Shown: positions 27,951 to 38,379, numbered from the stretch's first letter. The stretch is 64,000 nucleotides of DNA from Streptococcus mitis B6 (GCF_000027165.1 NC_013853.1:1612001-1676000), one strand, 5' to 3'. The notes: generated by a model from the sequence alone, not told the origin. Numbers and translations are program-made.

Positions 27951-28835
27951 CTACACTTCGGAATCCCTTGCTCCTTTCTCATTCAGATAAACCACCTGGG
28001 TCTGTTTGACAAAGCCAATCTTTTCATACAAACGTTTGGCACCTACATTGCTATCTTCCACTGCAATCTGAAATTCCTTATCATTTTGCTCAATGAGTTG
28101 GTTGACGAGGGATTTTGCTAAATAACTTCCATAACCTTTCCCACGTTCAGATTCAGATATTGCTAAACCGTAGAAGTAATTCGTATTAGTCGATAAATCT
28201 ACCGTGCAAGTTCCAATAACCTGACTATTTTTTAATAAAATATATAGGCGACTTTCTGGATCTTTCAGAGCCTCAGCGACATATCTATCCACAACTTCTC
28301 TCGATTCATGTTCCTCTGAAAATGCCTGAAATTTTAACTGACTAATTTGCTCCTGATACGAACTATCTGCTAACAAAACTTCAAGATTAGAAACCTTTGC
28401 TAACGGATAAGGTTTTCTATCCTTACCTAACCAAGTTTCTGTCTCTTCATCCTCGATTAGTCCCCAGTTGCTGACAAAATCAGGATAGCGGTCTAGAAAA
28501 ACACGCTCTGTCTGAAAAGTGACTGAATGAATCGGAAAAGAAGCTGTTTCTCTCTCAAAACTAGTAAACAATGCACGTGCAATCCCCTGACGGCGATGGG
28601 CTGGATGAACCAGTATCGTCACTTCTACATCTTGATCATCTGCATAGACAGTTAATAAACCAACAAGTTCGCCTTTTTCATAATAAAGGAAAAAGGCGGG
28701 CATGTTTGGGTCAAAATTAAGCATGTTAGAGAGATAGGGATCACGATAGGTGCCGTCATAGTTTTGGCAACAGTTAATTAGTTTTTTCGCCTCAGATAGC
28801 TCCTCTTGGCTTAACTTGTTTCTTGCTTGAATCAT
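27951..28835 (-). CDS. tandem GNAT-domain acetyltransferase
   Basis: Putative N-acetyltransferase with two GNAT domains in 294 residues. The first acetyl-CoA loop is HPAHRRQGIARALFTSF (about residue 80-100), the second SERGKGYGSYLAKSLV (about 228-245). Substrate unknown. It sits 11 bp after cysE and upstream of cysS, so it belongs to the same transcript; a link to cysteine metabolism is positional only. The last bases form a TCCGAA/TTCGGA hairpin over the stop. Confidence 0.82.
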   Translation of the reverse strand: MIQARNKLSQEELSEAKKLINCCQNYDGTYRDPYLSNMLNFDPNMPAFFLYYEKGELVGLLTVYADDQDVEVTILVHPAHRRQGIARALFTSFERETASFPIHSVTFQTERVFLDRYPDFVSNWGLIEDEETETWLGKDRKPYPLAKVSNLEVLLADSSYQEQISQLKFQAFSEEHESREVVDRYVAEALKDPESRLYILLKNSQVIGTCTVDLSTNTNYFYGLAISESERGKGYGSYLAKSLVNQLIEQNDKEFQIAVEDSNVGAKRLYEKIGFVKQTQVVYLNEKGARDSEV

Positions 28836-28846
28836 ATAGGTATCCT

Positions 28847-29464
28847 CTACAAACCAGACGATCTGTGACTTACATCTTTAGCCTGCTCGAGTTTATTGAC
28901 GTAGTACTCTCGTTTTTCTTCGACTTCGTGAATGACTGGCTCATCCTTCTTACCATGTACACGGACAATCTTAGCAGGAATACCGACAACTGTCACATCA
29001 CTAGGTACGTCTGCTACAACAACTGCTGCTGCACCGACCTTGGCATTTTCACCAATTTCCACAGGTCCGATAACTTGGGCATGGGCTGATATGAGAGCTC
29101 CCTTTCGAACGGTCGGATGGCGTTTGCCAACATCCTTACCAGTCCCACCAAGAGTCACCCCGTGATAAAGAAGAACACCTTTTTCAACGATCGCTGTTTC
29201 CCCAATCACCAAACCAGAACCATGGTCGATAAAGACACCTGAATCAATCTGGGCACCTGGATGAATCTCAATCTGAGTCCAAAAGCGCCAAAACTGACTG
29301 TGCATACGAGCCAAGAGTTTGAAGCCATGCTTCCAGAGAAAATGCGAAAGACGGTGGGCCGCCAAGGCCTTGACACCTGGATAAGTCAGCAAAACCTCCA
29401 AAGTGGTGCGGGCCGCTGGATCATTTTCTTTTACGATATCAATGGTTTCGCGCCACCATCCCAT
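28847..29464 (-). CDS. cysE: serine O-acetyltransferase
   Basis: First step of cysteine synthesis: serine plus acetyl-CoA to O-acetylserine. The 205-residue protein has an N-terminal helical domain (DPAARTTLEVLLTYPGVKAL) and a left-handed beta-helix of hexapeptide repeats (VFIDHGSGLVIGETA, HGVTLGGTGKD). It lies 15 bp after pnp. No T-box or riboswitch is visible in that short gap, so expression follows pnp. Confidence 0.92.
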   Translation of the reverse strand: MGWWRETIDIVKENDPAARTTLEVLLTYPGVKALAAHRLSHFLWKHGFKLLARMHSQFWRFWTQIEIHPGAQIDSGVFIDHGSGLVIGETAIVEKGVLLYHGVTLGGTGKDVGKRHPTVRKGALISAHAQVIGPVEIGENAKVGAAAVVVADVPSDVTVVGIPAKIVRVHGKKDEPVIHEVEEKREYYVNKLEQAKDVSHRSSGL

Positions 29465-29479
29465 ACATTTCTCCTTTTC

Positions 29480-31693
29480 TTATTCTGAATCTTTTGGTGT
29501 TTCTGTAACTTCTTTCTTAGGTTTGTGGTCCTTGTGATGACGTGGGCGGTGAGGTCTCTCAGACTTTTCGCCTTTTTCATCACGTTCAGGTTTTGGAGGA
29601 CGAGGAAGAAGGGCTTTCATAGAAGCATCCACACGTCCTTTTTCATCAATCTTGATAACCTTAACATCAACTTCATCCCCGATGGCTACCAAGTCTTCGA
29701 CATTATTGGTACGCGTCCAAGCCATCTCCGAGATATGAACGAGGGCATCCGTCTTGTCAAAGAGGTTGACAAAGGCACCAAATTTCTCGATACGAACAAC
29801 CTTAGCATGGTAAACTTCATCCACTTTGGCTTCACGGACCAAACCAGCAATAATTTCTTTAGCACGGTTAATAGCATCTTGGTCGCTAGAGTAGATAGAC
29901 ACATTTCCTTCTTCATCGATATCAATCTTAACGCCTGTTTCAGCGATAATCTTGTCGATAGTTTCTCCACCTTTACCGATGACAATCTTAATCTTGTCCA
30001 CATCAATCTTGATGGTATCAATTTTTGGAGCAGTTGGAGCCAATTCTGGACGAACTTCTGGAATGGTTGCTTCAATCACATCAAGAATTTCAAAACGGGC
30101 TTTCTTGGCTTGGGCAAGGGCTTCTGTCAAGATTTCTGCAGTGATTCCTTGAATCTTGATATCCATTTGAAGGGCTGTAATCCCGTCACGAGTACCAGCA
30201 ACCTTAAAGTCCATATCTCCAAAGTGATCTTCCAAACCTTGGATATCTGTCAAGACTGTGTAGTTATTTCCATCTGAGATGAGACCCATGGCAATACCAG
30301 CTACTGGCGCCTTAATTGGCACACCACCAGCCATAAGGGCAAGAGTTCCCGCACAGATAGAAGCTTGAGATGAAGAACCATTTGATTCCAAGACTTCTGC
30401 TACCAGACGGATAGCGTATGGGAATTCTTCCAAACTTGGCAAGACTTGAGCAAGAGCACGCTCACCAAGAGCACCGTGACCGATTTCACGACGACCTGGC
30501 GCACCGTAACGACCAGTTTCCCCTACAGAATATTGAGGGAAGTTATAGTGGTGCATAAAGCGTTTCTTATACTCTGGATCCAAACCATCGATGATTTGAG
30601 TTTCTCCCATCGGAGCCAAGGTCAAAACTGAAAGAGCCTGAGTTTGTCCACGAGTAAAGAGACCTGAACCGTGCACACGAGGAAGGAAGTCAACAACCGC
30701 ATCCAAAGGACGGATTTCATCAACCTTACGACCATCAGGACGAACCTTATCTTCTGTAATCAAACGGCGCACTTCAGCGTGCTCCATTTGTTCCAAGATT
30801 TCAGCCACATCACGCATAATGCGGTCAAATTCTTCGTGGTCCGCATATTTTTCTTCGTAAACAGCAGTCACTTGGTCTTTAACTGCTTGAGTTGCAGCTT
30901 CACGAGCCAATTTTTCTTCTACTTGAACCGCTTTTTGAAGGTCGCTGTTGTAGGCTGCGATGATTTCAGACTGCAAGTCAGCGTCCACATGAAGCAATTC
31001 TACTTCTGCTTTTTCCTTACCGACAGCAGCAACGATTTCTTCTTGGAAAGCAATCAATTCTTTGACCGCTTCGTGCCCTTTAAGGAGCGCTTCCAGCATG
31101 ATTTCTTCTGACAATTCTTTGGCACCAGACTCTACCATGTTGATGGCGTGTTTAGTTCCTGCTACTGTCAATTCAAGGAGAGATTGCTCTGCTTGCTCTT
31201 GCGTAGGGTTGATGATGATTTGACCATCCACATAACCCACTTGGACACCAGCGATTGGGCCATCAAATGGGATATCTGAAATAGAAAGTGCCAAGGATGA
31301 ACCAAACATAGCTGCCATCGGTGCAGAAGCATTTTCATCATAAGAAAGCACGGTGTTGATGACTTGGACTTCATTACGGAAACCTTCCGCAAACATAGGA
31401 CGGATTGGACGATCAATCAAACGCGCTGTCAAGGTCGCATCTGTTGAAGGACGTCCTTCACGTTTCATAAAGCCACCAGGAAACTTCCCAGCCGCATACA
31501 TTTTTTCTTCGTAGTTGACTTGGAGAGGGAAAAAATCCCCAGTTGCCATTTTTTTAGACATAACGGCCGCAGTCAAGACAGTTGACTCACCGTAACGCAC
31601 GACAACAGAGCCATTTGCTTGCTTAGCAACCTGACCAGTCTCTACGATCAACTCACGACCCGCAAAAGTCGTTTGAAACACTTGTTTTGTCAT
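29480..31693 (-). CDS. pnp: polynucleotide phosphorylase
   Basis: Phosphorolytic 3'-5' exoribonuclease. The 737-residue length is typical: two RNase PH domains ([27 protein letters not shown]), a KH domain ([17 protein letters not shown]) and an S1 domain ([13 protein letters not shown]), with a Lys/Pro-rich tail. Start ATG 31691-31693 ([15 protein letters not shown]) follows AAGGGGATTAAA; the longer frame into the repeat region is rejected. It heads pnp-cysE-GNAT-cysS-mrnC-regulator. Upstream are three terminator-like repeats. Confidence 0.95.
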   Translation of the reverse strand: MTKQVFQTTFAGRELIVETGQVAKQANGSVVVRYGESTVLTAAVMSKKMATGDFFPLQVNYEEKMYAAGKFPGGFMKREGRPSTDATLTARLIDRPIRPMFAEGFRNEVQVINTVLSYDENASAPMAAMFGSSLALSISDIPFDGPIAGVQVGYVDGQIIINPTQEQAEQSLLELTVAGTKHAINMVESGAKELSEEIMLEALLKGHEAVKELIAFQEEIVAAVGKEKAEVELLHVDADLQSEIIAAYNSDLQKAVQVEEKLAREAATQAVKDQVTAVYEEKYADHEEFDRIMRDVAEILEQMEHAEVRRLITEDKVRPDGRKVDEIRPLDAVVDFLPRVHGSGLFTRGQTQALSVLTLAPMGETQIIDGLDPEYKKRFMHHYNFPQYSVGETGRYGAPGRREIGHGALGERALAQVLPSLEEFPYAIRLVAEVLESNGSSSQASICAGTLALMAGGVPIKAPVAGIAMGLISDGNNYTVLTDIQGLEDHFGDMDFKVAGTRDGITALQMDIKIQGITAEILTEALAQAKKARFEILDVIEATIPEVRPELAPTAPKIDTIKIDVDKIKIVIGKGGETIDKIIAETGVKIDIDEEGNVSIYSSDQDAINRAKEIIAGLVREAKVDEVYHAKVVRIEKFGAFVNLFDKTDALVHISEMAWTRTNNVEDLVAIGDEVDVKVIKIDEKGRVDASMKALLPRPPKPERDEKGEKSERPHRPRHHKDHKPKKEVTETPKDSE

Positions 31694-31717
31694 TTTAATC
31701 CCCTTTGGATTGATAAT

Positions 31718-31744
31718 ATTATACGTCTTGCCTACAAAGATCAA
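31718..31744 (-). promoter_or_regulatory. possible pnp promoter
   Basis: Minus strand TATAAT (31718-31723) with TTGATC (31739-31744) at a short 15-bp spacing, 25 bp before the start. Confidence 0.45.
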
Positions 31745-31770
31745 GATACCAAGGACGTCAAAAGCAAAGT

Positions 31771-31860
31771 AAAAATAGGAAACTGACGAAGTCTTCGATG
31801 AAGACAAGACAGTTTATCTTTTTTACACAGCTTTTCGGCCGGGTTCAATTACACAAGATA
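31771..31860. repeat. terminator-like repeat, copy 1
   Basis: Plus strand AAAATAGGA, then stem AACTG / CAGTT enclosing GTCTTC GAT GAAGAC, then TTATCTTTTTTACACAGCTT and a conserved tail ending ACACAAGATA. T runs follow the hairpin on both strands, so it could end transcription in either direction. It may be one of the catalogued pneumococcal repeat families (RUP or SPRITE); I cannot decide which. Confidence 0.7.
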
Positions 31861-31895
31861 TTTTGGACGGTTCGACTTACCGAACATTTCTGTAG

Positions 31896-31986
31896 AAAAA
31901 TAGGAAGGTGACGCCGCACTCGATGAGTGCTAGGAAGCTTATCTTTTTTCCTAAGAAATGAGGCCAAAATTCAATTCATCAAGATA
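31896..31986. repeat. terminator-like repeat, copy 2 (diverged)
   Basis: Same layout as copy 1: AAAAATAGGAAG, inner stem GCACTC GAT GAGTGC, TTATCTTTTTT, a diverged tail ending CATCAAGATA. The inner stem bases differ from copy 1 but still pair. Confidence 0.65.
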
Positions 31987-32010
31987 CTAAGCCGTTAAGC
32001 AACTCAAAGG

Positions 32011-32100
32011 AAAATAGGAAATCGAACGACGGAGCGACTGCTCCTAGGCAGATTTATCTTTTTTACACAGCTTTTCGGCCGGGTTCAATTACACAAGATA
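32011..32100. repeat. terminator-like repeat, copy 3
   Basis: AAAATAGGAAATC, inner stem GGAGC GACT GCTCC, outer AAATC / GATTT, then a segment of about 48 nt identical to copy 1 through ACACAAGATA. Stems in copies 1 and 3 use different bases yet pair, while the tail is identical. Confidence 0.7.
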
Positions 32101-32380
32101 CAAATCATTAGAAGGGTTTGATGCTAAAGCATCTAATCCTTTCACGCTAATCGCTATCAGGCGACTAGCTAAATGCTTTACTAACTCTCTCGTCAAATAA
32201 CATTGATTTGACTCGCTCGTGTCGCTCTTTCCTACCATTAGTTATCAGAAAGATTTGATGCTAAAATATCTAAGACTCTCAGTTTAAATGCATTATTTTT
32301 TTAATACCCTCATCTTTGTATCAAGTACGTACAGAGATTATTTTATCATATTTTTCTTAAAAAGTGCGGTCTTTACCATT
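32101..32380. other. non-coding stretch between repeats and metF terminator
   Basis: No reading frame of interest. It holds GATGCTAAAGCATC, a near-perfect palindrome, at about 32120, and a related TTTGATGCTAAAATATCTAA near 32255, so two diverged copies of a short unit lie about 140 bp apart. AT-rich; no promoter stands out. Confidence 0.5.
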
Positions 32381-32420
32381 AAAAAGGAACCATCCCCCTC
32401 ACCTGAGAAGAATGGTTTGC
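32381..32420 (-). terminator. metE-metF terminator
   Basis: Minus strand AACCAT ... ATGGTT with an inner CTC/GAG pair, followed by CCTTTTTAA, just after the metF stop. Confidence 0.7.
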
Positions 32421-32426
32421 TTTTTA

Positions 32427-33293
32427 TTATCCTAGAGACTGGTGATTAAACAAAGCATGTGTTGCTTGGTGGATGTATTTTGCTGTTTCTGCATTGTTCA
32501 TAGTGTAGAGATGCACACCGGCAACATCCTGAGTTACCAAGTCCACGATTTGGTCCACCGCATAGGCAAGTCCTGCTGCTCTGAGCGACTCAGGGTCATG
32601 CTCATACTTGTCTAAAATGGCTTTGAATTTGCGTGGAAGATGGATATTCTCACAAGTCTTCAAGAGGCGGAGAGCCTGATTTCGATTCAGAATTGGCATA
32701 ATCCCTGCATGAATGGGAACATCAATCCCAGCCAAGATGCACTTGTCTTGGAAATCATAGAAGCGCTCATTGTCAAAGAAAAGCTGAGTTACAAGACTCG
32801 AACAACCTGCATCTACTTTCTTCTTAAGATTTTGAATATCTGAAATCTGATTTGGTGAATCTGGATGTCCTTCCGGATAACAAGCACCAACAATATCAAA
32901 GTGAGGGGCTTGTTCCTTGATGAACTCAATCAAGTCGGTTGCGTAACGAAAATCCTTTTGCGGCTCCACATCTGGAATAATATCCCCACGAAGAGCCAAG
33001 ATTTTCTGCACCCCAACCTTGTCCAAGTCAGCAATGGTTTCAGCAACCTTGTCCTTGGTCAGATAGATGGCTGGCAAGTGAGCAATAGTCGGAATCGCCA
33101 AGTCATTTTGGATAAAGTCAGCCAAACGGACCGTCGTTTCCTTGATATTAAATTTATTATTGCTGGCAGTTACACTGATAAAGTGAGGGGCCAACTCCTG
33201 CATATCTTGAAGAGCAGAAATAATGTTATCATTACCCACAGCTGGGTTGGGAGGGAACACTTCAAATGAGAGTGACGGTGTTTGGCGTGACAT
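32427..33293 (-). CDS. metF: 5,10-methylenetetrahydrofolate reductase
   Basis: Makes 5-methyl-THF, the methyl donor for MetE. The 288-residue flavoprotein starts MSRQTPSLSFEVFPP and has the family FVTAS-type strand (HFISVTASNNKFN), ILALRGD and HAGIMPIL motifs. ATG 33293 is chosen over ATG 33299 because AAAGGA is better spaced to it. It lies downstream of metE with a 61-bp gap, so both are under the MET-box promoter. Confidence 0.93.
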   Translation of the reverse strand: MSRQTPSLSFEVFPPNPAVGNDNIISALQDMQELAPHFISVTASNNKFNIKETTVRLADFIQNDLAIPTIAHLPAIYLTKDKVAETIADLDKVGVQKILALRGDIIPDVEPQKDFRYATDLIEFIKEQAPHFDIVGACYPEGHPDSPNQISDIQNLKKKVDAGCSSLVTQLFFDNERFYDFQDKCILAGIDVPIHAGIMPILNRNQALRLLKTCENIHLPRKFKAILDKYEHDPESLRAAGLAYAVDQIVDLVTQDVAGVHLYTMNNAETAKYIHQATHALFNHQSLG

Positions 33294-33354
33294 AGTCATT
33301 ATCCTTTTCTAGTTGATTTTTTTGAACAACCATTGTATGGGGAAAAATCCAATC

Positions 33355-35604
33355 TTACAATTTCTCACGTGCAGCTTTAGCTGCTTCCACAAGGCGGATC
33401 AAGCTTTCTTTTGTTTCTGGAATACCACGTGTTTTCAAACCACAGTCAGGGTTGATCCAAACTTTCTTACTTGGCACTTTAGCAAGGATGGCTTCGATTG
33501 TATTGTCGATTTCGCCTTCATTTGGCACACGAGGTGAGTGGATATCGTAAACCCCAGGTCCCACTTCTGTTTGGAAGTTTTTCGCTTTGAGTTCGTCCAA
33601 GATTTCAAGGTTTGAACGGCTAGCCTCAAATGAGATAACGTCCGCATCCAAGTTATCGATAGCTGGGATGATATCTGTAAATTCTGAGTAACACATGTGA
33701 GTGTGGATTTGAGTATCTGGCGCTACTGTTGAGTGTACCAAGCGGAAGGCAGGAATTGCCCAGTCAAGGTAGTCTTCGTACCAGTCGCTACGACGGAGTG
33801 GCAATTTTTCACGAAGAGCAGCCTCGTCGATTTGGATAATTTTCACGCCAGCAGCTTCAAGGTCCAGCACTTCATCCTTAATAGCAAGAGCGATTTGAAG
33901 AGTAGAATCCTTGATAGAGATGTCTTCACGTGGGAATGACCAGTTGAGGATGGTAACAGGTCCAGTCAACATACCTTTAACAGGTTTGTTTGTACGACTT
34001 TGTGCATAGCTAGACCATTTAACAGTGATAGGGTTAAGACGAGTTACATCACCCCAGATGATTGGTGGTTTCACCCCACGCATACCGTATGATTGTACCC
34101 AACCATTTTTAGAGAAGAGGTAACCTGACAAGTTTTGACCGAAGTACTCAACCATGTCATTACGCTCGAACTCACCGTGAACAAGGACATCAAAGTCGAT
34201 ATCTTCTTGCCATTTGATCCATTCATCGATTGTTTCAGCAAGGAAAGCGTCGTACTCTTCTTGAGACAATTCACCTTTACGGTAAGCCAAACGTTTGGCA
34301 CGAACTTCCTTAGTTTGAGGGAATGAACCGATAGTTGTTGTTGGAAGAGCTGGAAGTTTGAAAGCTTCTTCTTGGATAGCTTCACGTTCTGCAAAGGCTG
34401 GCAAACGAGTGTAGTCTGCGTCTGTCAAGCCAGCGATACGAGCACGAAGTTCCGCATTTTCACCCACACGTTCAGTTGCAAAGAGTTCTTTGTTGGCTTC
34501 AAGAGCTTCTTCACCTTGACCATTGCGGATAGCATCCAAGTCACGAAGTTCTTCCAATTTTTCAACTGCAAAGGCAAAGTGGTTCAAGATAGCTGGCTCA
34601 AATTCTTCATTAGCAGTTGTAAATGGCACATGAAGAAGTGAGCATGAGCTTGTCAAGACAATGTTTTCAGCTGGGATTTGCTCAAGAACAGCCAAGCTCT
34701 TTTCGTAGTTATTACGCCAGATGTTTTTACCATTGACAATACCTGCATAAAGAGTCTTGTCAGCTGGGAAGCCACCTTTAACGAGTTCAAGAGTTTTCTT
34801 ACCTTCAACGAAGTCCAAACCAATGGCATCTACTGGCAAGTTCACAAGGTCAGCGTAAACGTCACGAACGTCTCCGAAGTAAGTTTGAAGCAAGACTTCA
34901 AGACCTTTTTTGTCAGCCAAAAGTTTATTGTAGAGGTTCAAGAAGAGAGCTTTTTCTTCGGCAGTCAAATCTTTGACAAGAGCCGCTTCATCCAATTGGA
35001 TGCGAGTTGCACCAAGTTCTGCCAATTTTGCAAAAACTTCTTGGTAAGCAGCCACTAAGCTGTCTACGAAGTCTTCTGCTTTCACACCTTCTTCAAAGTC
35101 TGACAATTGAAGGAAAGTAAATGGCCCTACAAGAACTGGGCGAGTGTTCAATCCAAGTTCTTTTGCTTCTTGGAACTCATCAAAAATCTTGTGACCAGCC
35201 AATTTTACTTGAGTGTCTTTTTCAAACTTAGGAACGATGTAGTGGTAGTTAGTGTTGAACCATTTCTTCATTGGAAGGGCGCGAACGTCCCCTTTTTCTC
35301 CTTGGTAACCACGACCCAAAGCGAAGTAGCGCTCAAGGTCAGACAAGTCCAAGTTTTGAACGGATGCAGGTACCACGTTGAAGAGGAAGGCTGCATCTAG
35401 GAAGTTGTCATAGTGAGAAAAATCATTTGATGGAATTTCAGTGATGCCTTTTTCTTTGACAATGTTCCAGTGTTTAGCACGCAAGTCTTTTGATGCCGCC
35501 AAGAGTTCTTTTTCTGAGATTTCTTTTCTAAAGTATTTTTCAGTTGTAAATTTTAATTCGCGGAATTCTCCCAAACGAGGGAAACCGATGATTGTAGTTG
35601 ACAT
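33355..35604 (-). CDS. metE: cobalamin-independent methionine synthase
   Basis: Transfers the methyl of methyl-tetrahydrofolate polyglutamate to homocysteine. The 749-residue protein starts [19 protein letters not shown]. Zinc ligands are visible in HTHMCYSEF (His, Cys) and [10 protein letters not shown] (Cys), and the homocysteine-site [10 protein letters not shown] motif is intact. Start ATG 35602-35604 follows TTTTGGAGGACACATC. A palindromic MET-box lies about 82 bp upstream, so control by the LysR-type MtaR/MetR is likely. Confidence 0.95.
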   Translation of the reverse strand: MSTTIIGFPRLGEFRELKFTTEKYFRKEISEKELLAASKDLRAKHWNIVKEKGITEIPSNDFSHYDNFLDAAFLFNVVPASVQNLDLSDLERYFALGRGYQGEKGDVRALPMKKWFNTNYHYIVPKFEKDTQVKLAGHKIFDEFQEAKELGLNTRPVLVGPFTFLQLSDFEEGVKAEDFVDSLVAAYQEVFAKLAELGATRIQLDEAALVKDLTAEEKALFLNLYNKLLADKKGLEVLLQTYFGDVRDVYADLVNLPVDAIGLDFVEGKKTLELVKGGFPADKTLYAGIVNGKNIWRNNYEKSLAVLEQIPAENIVLTSSCSLLHVPFTTANEEFEPAILNHFAFAVEKLEELRDLDAIRNGQGEEALEANKELFATERVGENAELRARIAGLTDADYTRLPAFAEREAIQEEAFKLPALPTTTIGSFPQTKEVRAKRLAYRKGELSQEEYDAFLAETIDEWIKWQEDIDFDVLVHGEFERNDMVEYFGQNLSGYLFSKNGWVQSYGMRGVKPPIIWGDVTRLNPITVKWSSYAQSRTNKPVKGMLTGPVTILNWSFPREDISIKDSTLQIALAIKDEVLDLEAAGVKIIQIDEAALREKLPLRRSDWYEDYLDWAIPAFRLVHSTVAPDTQIHTHMCYSEFTDIIPAIDNLDADVISFEASRSNLEILDELKAKNFQTEVGPGVYDIHSPRVPNEGEIDNTIEAILAKVPSKKVWINPDCGLKTRGIPETKESLIRLVEAAKAAREKL

Positions 35605-35685
35605 GATGTGTCCTCCAAAATTTGTTGTTGAAACTATCTTAACAGAAAAGGAATCATCTGTATAATTGTAAAAAATTAGGCTTTG

Positions 35686-35704
35686 ATATAGTTTGAAACT
35701 ATAT
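35686..35704. promoter_or_regulatory. MET-box operator upstream of metE
   Basis: ATATAGTTTGAAACTATAT, a 19-bp palindrome symmetrical around the centre G. It matches the streptococcal MET-box (TATAGTTTNAAACTATA) described for the methionine regulator MtaR/MetR. A half-site GATAGTTTCAA lies nearer the start. Confidence 0.85.
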
Positions 35705-35711
35705 CTCTGTT

Positions 35712-37403
35712 TTAAACAAAAGGAAAAGACGAGGCTGGGCAAAAACTAGCTTCTAAATAAAACCACACAGTGATTCCAGTCTTGAATCCAATCAAGCTGA
35801 AAGAAATACTGTGTGGTTTTTGAATAGTGGATGTTTTAGAGGCTAGATTCTTGGCCAACTTGGTGAGATTCATGCTCATAAAGATGAATCCTATTTCTGT
35901 TGAGACAGCTTGTTTCCCTCTGACATGCACTCTGCGCACGCCAAAAACACTCTTCAATCTACCAAAAACGGGTTCAACATCGATTTTCCGTTTGGCATAG
36001 ATTCGAGAGCCTTCTTCACTATGTAATGTTTGCTTAAGGAGTTCCTTAAAGTAATTCCAAGTTGGATTATAATGGATTTGTTTCTGGTTTCCACTATCTG
36101 TTTTAGCCAACTGTTCTAACTCTGGAGTGTCTTGAACTTTATCAGCCTCATAAATCTTGAAATCACGTTGAAAGCCATACTTGTCAGTTCGACTAGAGTA
36201 GTTCTTAAAAGAATAAACTACGCCGTCGGGCTTTATAAACTGGTCCGTGTCCTCAAGATATTCCCAGTTCATTGGATTATCTGTGCTCGTCTGGTACTTT
36301 TTAGTCAATTCCTTCTGATACATGGTGTAGGGAATAAGCGGTATTTTTTCCAATTCATCAATGATAAAACGATAATTTTCTTCGCTACCATAACCAGCAT
36401 CTGCTACGATATAGTTGAATAAGTCTAGGGTTTGAATCGATTGGAGGAAAGGTTTCAGAGTGCGAGTGTCTGTTGGATTTGGAAAGATATCAAAATCAAG
36501 GACATACTGACCATTGGTAGCCGCTTGGACATTATAACCAGGTTTCAGTTGCCCATTTTGCATATGGTCTTCCTTCATTCGCATAAAGGTGGCATCATGA
36601 TCCGTTTTTGAGAAAGAGTTGCGGTCTTCTAAAATTTTTCTAGCTTCTTCATATCGCTGTTTACGAGGAAGGAAATCATCCTTTAATTGCTTACGGATTT
36701 TCTTTATCCGACGGCGTTTTTGTCTATTGGCAGACCCACCCTTTATCACTTTAGGCTCTTCTTCAATAGCTTGTTCTATTTCAACTAAGGTAGCCTCCGT
36801 TTTTTCTAGTAGCTCCTCCAAACCCTGACTGGTTTCCCGTTCTTCTTTAGATAAGGCGAGATTTACTCCTTCTTGAATCAGCTGGTCATAGAGCTGGGAA
36901 ATTTTCCCATTCAAGGCTGCTTCATATTTGTCAATAGCTCTTTTCCAAGTGAAAGAATAGAGGTTGGCATCAGCTTCTAGTTTTGTTCCATCAATGAACA
37001 AGGCATCATCCTCAATCATCCCATTCTCACGCATGAGTAAAGTGAAGTAAATAAAAGCAGTTTTGATTAGGTTGTTGGCATGTTTACTGGAGCGGAAGTT
37101 ATTAATCGTTTTATAGCTAACATAGGTATCTTGGCTCAACCATTTCATGGGAATGACTTCTGAGTTCATTTGAACGATTTTACGTCCAGAGAACACTTGA
37201 CGAGCGTAAGCGAACAGGGTCATCTTCATGAGCATGGCTGGATGAAAGGCAGGGCGACCAGTGTGAGAGGTCTCTTCCAATAGAACTTGACTAGGGATAC
37301 TGTCTACAAAGAGGCTAATCATTCTTGCTTCGTGATTTGATGGAATATCGTAGGCAAGATTTACTTCCAAACTTAACTGATTTGTGTTATAATCTTTATA
37401 CAT
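35712..37403 (-). CDS. IS1182-family transposase
   Basis: DDE transposase inside the IS at 35731-37528. The 563-residue product has the IS1182-type N-terminus ([20 protein letters not shown]), the first catalytic Asp in [19 protein letters not shown], the second in [14 protein letters not shown] and a late [18 protein letters not shown] with the Glu. Start ATG 37401-37403; ATG 37407 is two codons longer. The frame is intact, so the element may be active. The reading frame runs through the left inverted repeat and stops at 35712-35714, outside the IS boundary as drawn. Confidence 0.9.
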   Translation of the reverse strand: MYKDYNTNQLSLEVNLAYDIPSNHEARMISLFVDSIPSQVLLEETSHTGRPAFHPAMLMKMTLFAYARQVFSGRKIVQMNSEVIPMKWLSQDTYVSYKTINNFRSSKHANNLIKTAFIYFTLLMRENGMIEDDALFIDGTKLEADANLYSFTWKRAIDKYEAALNGKISQLYDQLIQEGVNLALSKEERETSQGLEELLEKTEATLVEIEQAIEEEPKVIKGGSANRQKRRRIKKIRKQLKDDFLPRKQRYEEARKILEDRNSFSKTDHDATFMRMKEDHMQNGQLKPGYNVQAATNGQYVLDFDIFPNPTDTRTLKPFLQSIQTLDLFNYIVADAGYGSEENYRFIIDELEKIPLIPYTMYQKELTKKYQTSTDNPMNWEYLEDTDQFIKPDGVVYSFKNYSSRTDKYGFQRDFKIYEADKVQDTPELEQLAKTDSGNQKQIHYNPTWNYFKELLKQTLHSEEGSRIYAKRKIDVEPVFGRLKSVFGVRRVHVRGKQAVSTEIGFIFMSMNLTKLAKNLASKTSTIQKPHSISFSLIGFKTGITVWFYLEASFCPASSFPFV

Positions 37404-37528
37404 TGTCATGGCTTTCTAATTGTTTTGTTGTTATTTTAATTATAAACCATGACATAAGAAAACGAGCATCTCCAACTACGGAAATGCTCGTTTTTTTAAT
37501 AGTTAGAAGCGAGTTTTTGCCCAGCCTC
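35731..37528 (-). mobile_element. complete IS1182-family insertion sequence
   Basis: Terminal inverted repeats begin GAGGCTGGGCAAAAACT at 35731 and, on the other strand, at 37528. They match for about 26 bp with one mismatch (AGCTTCTAA against CGCTTCTAA). No clear target duplication is visible; the outer flanks are T/A-rich. It is inserted 26 bp beyond the metE MET-box, leaving that operator intact. Confidence 0.88.
37461..37497 (+). terminator. terminator-like hairpin at the IS right end
   Basis: AACGAGCAT ... ATGCTCGTT followed by seven T on the plus strand. It lies upstream of the transposase, where it could block read-through into or out of the element. Confidence 0.6.
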
Positions 37529-37628
37529 ATCCTTTGTGTAGCTTGTTTTTTAACTATATTTCAGTTAGACTGGCCAAACGCGTTATTAGTAATTCTTATA
37601 AGTGACTATGGCTTGTTATTAGAAAAGA

Positions 37629-37970
37629 CTATAGGTTGATTCCCTTCTCTCGGAGATTAGCCAGACACTCCTCATAGTAGGCATGGTCATGCTCACTATA
37701 GATAGGACTTTTCAGCTTTTCCTCTGCTAAGTCTTGATAAGGAGGGCAGGTTTTGCCACGATAATTCTTATCCAACCACTCTGGACTGACCTTGTAGCCA
37801 CGGTCAGTCATCTCCTCCATGATCAAGTCATGATAGGCATAGAGACGATAGGGCGAGTGGGTAAAGACATAGTCAACCGTCGCATGCTTTCTGCCCCAGC
37901 CATTGCCACGAAGTGCGCAGCACTCTCGATGTTGCCCCAAAAGTTGAGGGCGGGGAAGTTGTGAAATCAA
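37629..37970 (-). CDS. TIGR02328-type protein, pyrimidine-dimer-glycosylase-like
   Basis: Conserved 113-residue protein beginning MISQLPRPQLLGQHRECCALRG. Length and the LPRPQLLGQHRE...GWGRKHATVDYV pattern fit the small family named after T4 endonuclease V-like pyrimidine dimer DNA glycosylases (TIGR02328). Activity is inferred from that family name only. It lies 4 bp after the DUF1722 gene, so they form one unit; both sit between the IS and the restriction island. Confidence 0.7.
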   Translation of the reverse strand: MISQLPRPQLLGQHRECCALRGNGWGRKHATVDYVFTHSPYRLYAYHDLIMEEMTDRGYKVSPEWLDKNYRGKTCPPYQDLAEEKLKSPIYSEHDHAYYEECLANLREKGINL

Positions 37971-37974
37971 AGCC

Positions 37975-38379
37975 TCATGTCAAAGTCTCATGGGCGTCTC
38001 CTTTCAGTAAAGTCGAATGTTGCAAATAGGTATTTGGATAGCGATCAAGCAAGTCTCTAGTCTTAGTGATCAAGTCTTCCTTAGAAGCCTGACCAAAGCG
38101 GTAGCGATCCAACAAGAGCATGTAGTCTTGGCGCTCGTTAAGGCTGGCTTGCTTTTTAAAATAGCTCCAAATATGCTGGAAGGCGTTGCAAACCTGACCC
38201 CTGTGTTCTGGAATCTGATAGGCACGATCGATCAGTTCTTGAACATGACTTACCTCCACCTCTTCATTCTTCAAGTATTGGCGGATCCCATTGTAAATAT
38301 TGCTGGAATGACTCAAAACGAGGTATTTGTTTCTCGCCCAGAGTTGCTGGCAAAGGGCATGTTGGTTGTTATTTTCCAT
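37975..38379 (-). CDS. DUF1722 (YbgA-like) protein
   Basis: 134-residue protein with the DUF1722 pattern: LWARNKYLVLSHSSNIYNGI followed by a helical region ending HSTLLKGDA. Such domains occur alone or fused to DUF523 and near photolyase-type genes; function unknown. The neighbour TIGR02328 gene hints at DNA repair. The start ATG has AAGGAGAAAT upstream. First gene of a two-gene unit. Confidence 0.75.
   Translation of the reverse strand: MENNNQHALCQQLWARNKYLVLSHSSNIYNGIRQYLKNEEVEVSHVQELIDRAYQIPEHRGQVCNAFQHIWSYFKKQASLNERQDYMLLLDRYRFGQASKEDLITKTRDLLDRYPNTYLQHSTLLKGDAHETLT

Noticed and set aside
28823..29089. Antisense frame over cysE
   Set aside because: Shadow frame of the hexapeptide-repeat enzyme; low-complexity translation and no start signal.
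35605..35730. S-box or T-box riboswitch upstream of metE
   Set aside because: The leader is too short and lacks the required conserved loops; the palindrome fits a MET-box protein operator.
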